Assembly: GCF_033807575.1 (NCBI RefSeq)
Contig: NC_084715.1
Location: forward strand, 12,015,349-12,079,348
DNA length: 64,000 nucleotides
From: Cydia pomonella
Taxonomy: Eukaryota > Arthropoda > Insecta > Lepidoptera > Tortricidae
Reading direction: 5' to 3'
Shown: positions 55,990-64,000 of the stretch, one piece after another
Layout of the letters: each line of letters opens with the position of its first letter
How positions within the stretch are numbered: the first letter of the stretch is position 1
Notes under the pieces: generated by a model
Told to the model about the DNA's origin: nothing
The model's database searches: none
The model's input: the letters and a program-made list of their open reading frames with translations, nothing else
Made by a program: the position numbers and the translations under genes

Positions 55990-56050
55990 TATAGAGGCAA
56001 AACAACTTGCAGTCTTATCGTTAAAAGGTGATCTCTTACAGACAACCTTG
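55990..56050 (-). mobile_element. LINE 3' end fragment
   Basis: Minus strand AAGGTTGTCTGTAAGAGATC, then AACGATAAGACTGCAAGTTG, is a diverged version of the LINE 3' motif at 50347-50515. No tail or coding part is attached. Confidence 0.55.
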
Positions 56051-56146
56051 AACAAACTCGCGAGCACAGTCGCATGCGAATTTGACGTACTTAGCTTCTC
56101 ATTATCTAACCATAACATGCGTGTAAGTCTGATAATTGCATGTTAT

Positions 56147-56420
56147 AGTATTTTATGCAACAGTTGTATAAGAAGGGTCAAAAAAGGCGAGTGGCGTGAG
56201 TTACAATGTGAGCCGGAGCCGAAGGCGTAGGCGAACATTGTAAAGGAATACGCCACGAGCATTTTTTGACCTACTTATACAACGTTGCATACAATATTTT
56301 TCCTACGAGTCAACAAAAATAAATCTTAATTTAGGTAAACAAAGCAAAAGTATATAGCCAAGACGCGCGAGCATACCTTGTTACGCGCTCGGCCCGCCCC
56401 GGGCCGCGGCCGGCCGGTCG
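56147..56420 (+). repeat. Repeat N with palindromic head and GC-rich end
   Basis: AGTATTTTATGCAACAGTTG, then AGGGTCAAAAAAGGCGAGTGG, faces CCACGAGCATTTTTTGACC and CAACGTTGCATACAATATTT. From 56282 on the sequence is shared with 40718-40905, ending in a GC-rich tract (GGCCCGCCCCGGGCCGCGGC). The 40-kb copy shows no palindromic head. Confidence 0.65.
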
Positions 56421-57425
56421 GCGACACCTTCTCGTAACTCATGAGGCCCTGGTACTTGCTACTTGCTAAACTAAATTTTTGGACAGTTTTTTCTCAATTT
56501 TGGCCACCGTAGCCTACGGAGACTAACAAGCAACGCTAAGCGGTTTTCGTAGTCTATGGGTGTTGCTATATTACGGGTGTCACATGCGTGTTTCTGACTT
56601 ATGAAGTAATTATTTTTACTATGCAACCAAATGAATATTTTGTAAGTTGGCAGCAATGCACTTAGTTTAAAACTGTATTCGTTTTGGTTTTGTTAGGTTG
56701 GTAGCCATTCATCGCAGTAACGTTATAGCGATTAAAAGCACAAGAGCTTTTATGAGGAATAGACAATATAGACTTTTCTTGAAATCTTTTATGTATGTTC
56801 TTATATTCGTGTTAATGAATGCATAAATGACAGATAACAGTAGAGGAGTAGGAAAAATATCTTCCAAGTCCAAGATTATACTGTATAAGAGACTTTAAGT
56901 AAGAAAATATTCTGAAAATGTATGTAGCCATATATATTAACGTAACTCACGTTACGAAAGAATCATTCATCCATAATATTTCAAAAAGTAAGTTGTGTGT
57001 AATCTATTCAGTCATAAGTGAAAAAGATTAGATCGATATATTATAAAGCGTAACAAAAGAAAGTTATGAAAACGAAAGGTGTCCAATTAAGATGCCCTTA
57101 AATCAATTTTATTGCTACGGCTCACTATACGAGCTCTACTCTCCCTTAAATGATCATAAGTTGTAAGCTTAAGTCACTATTTTTTATTACGTCATTGATC
57201 ATAAATATTTGACTTTCACTATTTCTTTAAAGATTAACAGTTTTCCAAAGTATCTATAATAATTTATTGGAATTTTATTTCAAAATGCAGGTGCATTAAT
57301 TACTAAAATTAATCTAACAAAGAAGTTGTGTTCAAATGACTTTAATAAACTAGTAGCCAAGTCTCGAACTCTGCCTTTTAATGACTACTGGTAAGACAAG
57401 TGTACTTATAATAATAAAATTGATA
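56421..57425. other. 1 kb without a recognised gene
   Basis: AT-rich; short frames only. Confidence 0.45.
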
Positions 57426-57514
57426 GAGTAGACTAATGTGCGGAAAGAGAAGAGTTACAGAATGTATTGGTTCCCATATAATCCACGACTCTTTTCTTTC
57501 TATACAGACTCTAT
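57426..57514. repeat. Short palindromic MITE-like element
   Basis: GCGGAAAGAGAAGAGT at the left faces ACTCTTTTCTTTCTATAC at the right; AATGTATTGGTTCCCATATA lies in the centre. About 89 bp. Confidence 0.6.
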
Positions 57515-58095
57515 AAGGGTATGTGATGGTTAGTAAAAAAATGTTATGACGTTAGTAATGTGGTATTGGCGGTTGGTCATTTTTAATATGCGCGACACGT
57601 CTATCACGACTAAAGCTCGGCTTAATCTTTTGTCCAAAACGACTACACTTCGAGGCCTTTAAAGGAGTACCCACAAGTCGAGGCATGCTTCCTTTCAGTT
57701 AATGTGTTAGCTTCAACTTGGTTATTTCACGCTTCGTGGCAATGACCGCATTACTTTGTTGGTTAATAAAGTTCCAATAGCAATATATTGACACACGCAT
57801 AATATTTGGTCTCGATTTGGCCAGCGCATTGTGAATCGACTTTATTATAAATAAAGGCTATTATAGGAGACAGTAAATCTGAGGAAACGTATTACAAATA
57901 TTTGTTTTAAGCGTCCTTTGAAGATGGTAGCTTTATTTCAGAGACCTCATTCATATGAGAACTAACCAAACAATATGTTACTACATTGCATCTTTGCACA
58001 CTTGATGTCCACACCTAACGTTTTGGGTAGGTAGATTAAGAGTGGACAAATAAGTAATAAAGACTGTCAATCTACGCGTGCATCATTGGTTTGAC
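57515..58095. other. No feature recognised
   Basis: No long frames or repeats recognised. Confidence 0.4.
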
Positions 58096-58330
58096 GACCG
58101 GTCTGGCCTAGTGGGTAGTGACTAGTGACTCTGCCTATGAAGCCCGGTCCCGGGTTCGAATCTCGGTAAGGGCATTTATTTGTGCGATGAACACACATAT
58201 TTGTTCCTGAGTCATGGGTATTTTCTATGTAAATAAATATGTATGTATATCGTCGCCTTGTACCCATAGTACAAGCTTTGCTTAGTTTGAGGCTAGGTCG
58301 ATCTGAGTAAGATTGATTCCATATATTTAT
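58096..58330 (+). mobile_element. tRNA-derived SINE, second type
   Basis: A box TGGCCTAGTGG (58104-58114) and B box GGTTCGAATCT (58153-58163), followed by GTAAGGGCATTTATTTGTG, TTGTTCCTGAGTCATGG and TGAGTAAGATT. The sequence belongs to a very common lepidopteran SINE (memory). Between the boxes TAGTGAC is present twice in tandem, lengthening the head by 7 bp. It differs from the SINE at 43.8 kb in head and body. Minus-strand frames through it (RDSNPGPGF) are the usual SINE artefact. Confidence 0.85.
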
Positions 58331-60992
58331 TTTATCATTATTGTTGAGGGCTCAGGCTGTATACCTAGTGAGCTCTGAGACAGTTAAGTCTAATATCGCT
58401 GCGCTGTAAATTCATGGTCGGATTACCTTACCGGTGGCATTTACAGCAATTACTTTGTTTTAGATCGGTTGTTTTTATTACGTTCTTGTGTCTATGGTTT
58501 TGGGCATTCATTCTTTGCCCCAGTTCGGAGAATGATGCGGCCATAAGTCACACTGTCGGTGCTTTGAGCGTTATGTCATCTCATTACTGTTTGTTATGTG
58601 GAAACCACCTTATGTCAACATTTGGATACGCCCATGTCCAGTGAAGAAATTCTTTCTCAACTTTCGTCGGCTAATTTAGGGATGTGACATGTTGTAGATG
58701 TGACTAAGAATCAAATACTTGGTTCTGGGGACAAAAAAACTTGCAGTAAAAAGTAGAATGACCCTTAAATTATGATATACTCGTATTATGTGCCCATATT
58801 GTCCCACTGCTGGGCAATTGCCATCTTAATGCTTCACGTAACCGGCGGCCAAACATCTACTGAATAAAAATCATTATCCCGCCTCTGCTTCGCTGGGCAG
58901 AGATATACCATTTCTAAATAGGTACTTCAATTTGCTGAATGCTGCCCCTTAGCCACTTTCGTTTAGTTTGACTGTGCTGCTGGAGTAATTTTTGTGTTTA
59001 TGTACATACTAGTAGGATATGATAAATATTGTAATAGTTTAGTATTAATATAAGTAAGGATGTCTGTTTTAAGTTCCGATTACAACGCTGTCGTAAAATT
59101 ATTGTCGGAACTCCTAGTGGGAATTGTGTTAGGATGTAGGCTAAATTTATTATTTTAGAATCTTATCCGTATATACTACTGGCCTGTATCTGTTTTTTTC
59201 CCCAATAAAGAAAAAAATAAAAATAAAAAAAAATAATCAAAGCTCTCATCGGCCTTTTCATTATTCGTCTTCGCTATTCATAGATCTCTTCTAAATTCTT
59301 TAGTCGTTTCAAATTACGAAACAGGCGAGATGAATAGTAATAAAATATATATGATACTAGAGACCTTATTGACAGTTAAAAATAATTGTACGTTTTAAAA
59401 ATTGCTCTGAACGTCTCTACCAGCGATATCTCGCAACCAATTAAGAGGGCGCTAAGTAAAATTGGACGTAGCTTAGCTAAAAGGATCTATCCTTAAAAAA
59501 TACATTTTAATGCATAGAGTAAAGATTATTATCAGAGGTAATTTGACTTATGACAAACTGTGACACTGGAATGGCGGATGGTTTTAAAGTGTGCGTGTAG
59601 ACGAGTGATACCATGTAAAACATATTCTCCCTCTTATAATAATTATTTTTAAAATAAAAAAAATGCACTGTTTTATGTTTGACATAAAATATGTACCTGA
59701 TTTAATAGGTCTTGAAAATGGGTAATGTTACTTTGTGCAAACATTATTTAAAATAATAATATTTAGCATCGGGATGATTATCAGTTCGTTTTTTTTTTTC
59801 AATTTATACTTGAAACATATCTTTAAACCATAAGTTTTAAACAAAAAATATGTTGCAGATCGGAAATTATGATAAATTATGATCGAAAATTTATAAATAT
59901 CGATTATTTATAAATTTATAAAAGTATAAATAATCCTGAAATATTTTTTAATCAAATATAGACTAAATTACAAATATCTACGTAGGTATATGCTTTTATA
60001 AGTCTTAACACATGCGCACCATATCTACGAACTCAAATTACATGCACCGCGTGCAGACACTTATAAAATCATAATATTTAACATTAGATGGATCCAATTG
60101 TTAAAAGACATTAGAAATATTTGATTTTGAACAAAAATATAATATACACAACAAACAAAGGTTTACTATCAAATATTAGTCATAAAAGTGTCTTTAATCT
60201 CATTATTTTCGGGTAATTACCATACGGACTTATTTTGAAATACGGAATCAATAATTTATCCATTTACCTAAATAATCTCTTATAAGTACATAACGATTTA
60301 ATAAGAAGGGCATCAATTACCCTACTTTCGGGAAATTACCCTATTCAACATACTGGTCATACTCCTGTTCCGCAGAAATTGAAATTACAATATCGTGATT
60401 TTACGTACGATAACATGATAATTGATAAACTGACCTATGAAAATTTATCCCATCTCTTTTTTTCGTCTGATCTGTATAATTCTTATAACACTTGACCACG
60501 CATGTTGGCATATTTTTTAATTTTTTCCACCAATTTACTCAAATGACATGTCGATCCGACTGACGGCAAATTGGTGGATGAGGGCATAGAGATAACTGTC
60601 AATGTCTGTGTGTCACGCGTAAATACTAGGAAATTGGTGGATGATGGAATCCTAGTTGTGTTTTACCGATACTCCGTCCGCAGTATTTTTAGTCCAAGTT
60701 TAAATGAGTGACTTTTATTTTTGACAGAAGGACATGACAAATTTTATTGAGAGATATTTGTGGGTTGGATTTGGATCCTTTTCCTAAATGGTATCAAATT
60801 CTTGTAGTTAAGATATTTTTACTCAATTAAATCACGGGTAAACAACATGAAAACGCGAGCGATAAGATCACATGTGCAATAGTAGACTAACCAAATCCTT
60901 AGTACATAATAAGGATTTGATAGAAAGTTGGTTTGATAGAAAAAAATCACCAAAACATGTCGATATGTCAAATTTTTGTACTGATTTTTTTT
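58331..60992. other. 2.7 kb without a recognised gene
   Basis: At about 58793-58817 CCATATTGTCCCACTGCTGG is a scrap of a common repeat (memory). Around 59150-59230 CCCAATAAAG followed by A-rich sequence looks like a plus-strand retroelement tail. At 60527-60646 AAATTGGTGGATGA occurs twice directly and once partly inverted. Confidence 0.4.
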
Positions 60993-61322
60993 AATACTAC
61001 GTCGGTGGCAAACAAGCATACGGCCCGCCTGATGGTAAGCAGTTTCCGTAGCCTATGTACGCCTGCAACTCCAGTGGATTTACATGACTCCCCTCGTTGA
61101 GCTCTAGCAACCTTACTCACCGGCAGGAACACAACACTATGAGTAGTCTGGTGTTATTTGGCTGCGGTTTTCTGTGAGGTGAAGGTACTTCCCCAGTTAG
61201 GCTCTGCTCTAGATCTGGAATGACATCCGCTGTGCTGTGCCCTACTACAATATGCTAGACGACATTCACAATGCCCACACCTCTCTTGTAGATGTAGTTT
61301 CAGGACGTACCCGGGTCCAGTG
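60993..61322 (+). repeat. Repeat P, long copy
   Basis: Starts TACTACGTCGGTGGCAAACA and runs through CCTGATGGTAAGCAG, CTGCAACTCCAGTGGA, CACCGGCAGGAACACAACAC, TTTGGCTGCGGTTTTCTGTG and ATGACATCCGCTGTGCTGTG to GGACGTACCCGG. A shorter, inverted copy is nested at 38062-38194. The family is widespread in Lepidoptera (memory) and its class is uncertain. Confidence 0.7.
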
Positions 61323-61897
61323 AAATGTATGTAACTTCTATATTATGCACTTAGTTATTATGCAAATGCGCGCGACATCCCTGGTCCACGTTGCGCCGGC
61401 GCCGTGGAAGCGTATTAAACTATTTTTGGACCGACCGACGTAATTAATGCACCGAAATATGCGCTTTCGGTCTGCTAACGGTATTAACGCAGTTTTTGAT
61501 GTATGGCGAACCGAGCCTCGGGCTGTACCGTGGAATTTTTGCTGTCTTGTATTCTGTCTGGTTCTGCGAGTGTTAGCGACTCGAGTTCTTATGAGAAATG
61601 TTAGTTTCCAAACAACTACACTGTAGGTATATGTTAACCCACAAAGCCATATAAAACTGCAATTCTAAACAGGACGATAGTAAATCTTATTTTGACGATT
61701 CTTCAACTATTGAACAATTTGTTAGTCCGCTAACGTTTTTTTCTATTCTTTTGTAAGTTTAAAAAGATCCACGGCATTGTGATTCCGGTCTATTTTCGTA
61801 CAAGTATATTACGCAGTAAGTAACAATATTTTCTTTCGACCAAAACCTCTTTTTCCAGTCACTGGATAAGCAAGCACACTAGACTAGACTGTACAGA
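61323..61897. other. No feature recognised
   Basis: A GC-richer part at 61370-61560 shows no coding evidence. Confidence 0.4.
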
Positions 61898-61919
61898 ATA
61901 TATATATATATATATATAT
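61898..61919. repeat. (AT)n microsatellite
   Basis: Eleven AT dinucleotides in a row. Confidence 0.95.
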
Positions 61920-63756
61920 CAGCCAGCAATATTATAAGCCAGTCATACAGCTAGAAAATATAGGAAGGGTCACCATACTTTATCCCATAGCCTTCTAACC
62001 CTGCCGCCTCTCTGTTCAGGACTCTACTTTGTACTGGTTCTCCGAGTGGTCAAGTCGCCCGTTCTCGACAGCGACTGGAAAACACCTGGCCTGTTTTTCA
62101 CCACATGATTAAAGTACCCGACGCTTCGAGTCCGCGAATTCGTTATAATTAAAGGGCCGCGGCTATTAAGCTGAGGTGTTAATTTGCTAGCTTCCTGGAA
62201 AAGAGGGTCGTAACTAGATGAGATTCCTGGGCAATAAACATTTCAAAATGGCATATTGTAAGAAACTCGGTGGAGTGCACGCTAGTGTATTCCTAAAATT
62301 CAAATCAGCAGTAGATACGTCCTGCGGGGCACATACTTGTAATGACTCGGATCTTCTTTTACTGATGGTTTGGGTGATATACCGACTATGCGATCGGGGA
62401 CTTCAAATTTAGTTATTGGGATTTTTTTTTATGTATGCCCATCTTCCCACGATGGTTTCATTCAACGAAAAGAAGTTGGTAAATTTCATTTGTGTGGTGG
62501 GGCCAACTAAAAATAAGTATTGATTTGATCCCCAGAGTTCACCTTTATTTCAGTACTTTCTATCTCGTAATTCATATGTTTGGTTTTTAACTTTTTAAGT
62601 AAGAACTAATTTAAGGAAATAATCTTAGGAACGAACCTTCGACAATGTTTAATTAATATCACATTATAAAACCTATGTCGAAAGCACATCCGTTAAAATT
62701 ATAAGCACCTGTTTAAACTTTAGAATTTCCCAAACGTCCAGGCACGTGTGAAGACGACCGGCGCAGGCGCCGCCGCGCAATCGCAATAATATTTACTCGC
62801 GGCGCTTCTGCGAACCGGCGGTTTCCGCTCTACTCTGCTATTCATTCACAAAATTATTAGTATTGACTGTCAGTTAGTTGCTAGTATAACATTGATCTCG
62901 TTTGTAAAAACTATGAGGAATACAAAGTCACAATTACATTGGTCAGTTTACGGTTATTAGCCTACAGTGTTTAGTGAATGTCCAGCACTGCTTAGCTAAA
63001 GTTTGCTGCGCGTAAACACCAATATTCAGCACATGATAAATGTGCAACATATAGTCTTACAAATAAGATTCCAAGTTGAATGTGTAAATTTGGATTTAAA
63101 CGTAGTCGCTTGGTTTATGCGACTTTATTTACCCGTGGTTCATACACACACCTATGCCGGACGAACTGCTAGAATGAGCCCATAAATATTTATTGCTTTC
63201 ACTAAAAATGTATGCGGTTTCACCAATAAAAACGGAATTACCTCAAGTATTAGCTAATACCGAAATGCTATAACGCCTAAAGAAACATCGCTGTTACTTG
63301 CAATTTATCTTTATGATTATGACATACAGTCATAACTACTCCTTGATGTTTATATACGTTTTGTGTTATAATGAAAAAATATTTGGGAGACCGAGCTTTG
63401 CTAGAAAAACATATAAAAACTATTAAAAAAACGCGCGTTTTCCCAGAGATAAGACTAGCTAGATCGATTTTTCTGGAAGACATATTACACACGATTTTTT
63501 TTTTCAGTACTCCACACACGAAACACTTCAAAAACATAATACACACAAGTCACACAACACATGCAATATTTATTTATTTTGAATAGGTTTTCAGTACTCG
63601 CTATCCATATATCATAATTCTGTTATATTTTTCGTATTGGTTTACGGATACATTATTTAAATTCAAAAATATATGTAATACAAGGTGTTTATTTAGTCAC
63701 CTGCAATAATTTACGGGCTGAATATATAGGTCATACTGAGCAACTTTTACTATGGG
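61920..63756. other. 1.8 kb without a recognised gene
   Basis: Contains a GC-rich patch at 62750-62830 (CGGCGCAGGCGCCGCCGCGC) that might be promoter-like; no exon, repeat or RNA gene recognised. Confidence 0.4.
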
Positions 63757-63892
63757 ACAGTCAAGTGCAAAAATATGTATGGAAAGAATCGTCTCATAAA
63801 TATGGTCTACGCTCTTATTACACTGGAATAAGATGCTATGGGACATATTTTTGAGTAAGATGTGTACACCCATATTTTTACACTTGACTGGA
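63757..63892. mobile_element. MITE F, copy 3
   Basis: GACAGTCAAGTGCAAAAATA TGTAT on the left faces ATATTTTTACACTTGACTGG on the right. Inner motifs and size (136 bp) group it with the copies at 36765 and 53461. Confidence 0.65.
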
Positions 63893-63917
63893 CCAACCCC
63901 GACGTCGTGAAATTTTA

Positions 63918-64000
63918 TTTCACGTCAGCAGCTCGAACAAGGGTAATTTGCTGCTTAAAACAGTTAGCAAAATCGCATTTTGCTCACTGAGTGAGACAAA
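63918..64000 (+). repeat. Interspersed repeat O, copy 2 (cut by window end)
   Basis: TTTCACGTCAGCAGCT to ACTGAGTGAGACAAA matches the first 80 bp of the copy at 8268-8520 with a handful of differences. The remainder lies beyond the window. Confidence 0.75.

Noticed and set aside
58096..58172. Possible functional tRNA gene
   Set aside because: Extra bases between the boxes, no acceptor stem, and a SINE body follows.
1..64000. CRISPR arrays, operons, ribosome binding sites, phage or plasmid modules
   Set aside because: None seen; the sequence has eukaryotic SINEs, LINEs and splice-type signals, and no regularly spaced identical repeats.

Overview
The window looks like AT-rich nuclear DNA from a moth or butterfly (Lepidoptera). 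No long intact protein-coding gene is visible. What can be read is a dense, decayed mixture of interspersed repeats: tRNA-derived SINEs, 5'-truncated LINEs with characteristic lepidopteran 3' tails, a PIF/Harbinger-like DNA transposon, a possible Helitron-like element and many short inverted-repeat (MITE or foldback) elements. The assignment to Lepidoptera rests on remembered resemblance of these repeat types and could not be searched here. There are no bacterial-style operons and no CRISPR array.

Layout. 0-9 kb: a LINE 3' end at the left edge, a small MITE, a possible minus-strand 5' noncoding exon with a GC-rich patch (4.35-4.88 kb), family-A repeat copy 1 and a Harbinger-like element with about 98-bp terminal inverted repeats and a frameshifted transposase remnant (5.96-6.68 kb). 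9-19 kb: mostly unannotatable sequence, several palindromic MITEs, a weak gustatory-receptor-like exon (15.35 kb) and a likely terminal coding exon on the minus strand (17.5 kb) with its own AATAAA. 19-25 kb: a decayed minus-strand LINE, family-B copy 1, a 1.4-kb foldback element and a 0.64-kb element with long inverted ends. 25-34 kb: a LINE C-terminal remnant, palindromic elements, a perfect 21-bp hairpin, family-A copy 2 with an expanded GACA tract, and a LINE 3' region whose reading frame fuses two retroelement tails.

34-44 kb: two more family-B copies (one with an internal 286-bp duplication), a Helitron-like repeat holding another repeat, a candidate membrane-segment exon (39.2 kb), and a SINE pair near 43.6-44.1 kb. 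44-64 kb: sparse; LINE tails of both orientations near 50 kb, a second likely terminal coding exon on the minus strand (52.4 kb) with a poly(A) signal, a cluster of inverted repeats at 53.4-57.5 kb, a possible 34-nt microexon (54.87 kb), a second SINE (58.1 kb), and copies of repeats already seen on the left.

The host-gene evidence is limited to isolated exon candidates, so the window is probably intergenic or lies within large introns. The candidates cannot be joined into a gene from this sequence alone. The most notable structures are the mosaics: shared termini between repeat families, duplications confined to one copy or one arm, and insertions of one element in another. I did not find a convincing new biological system.
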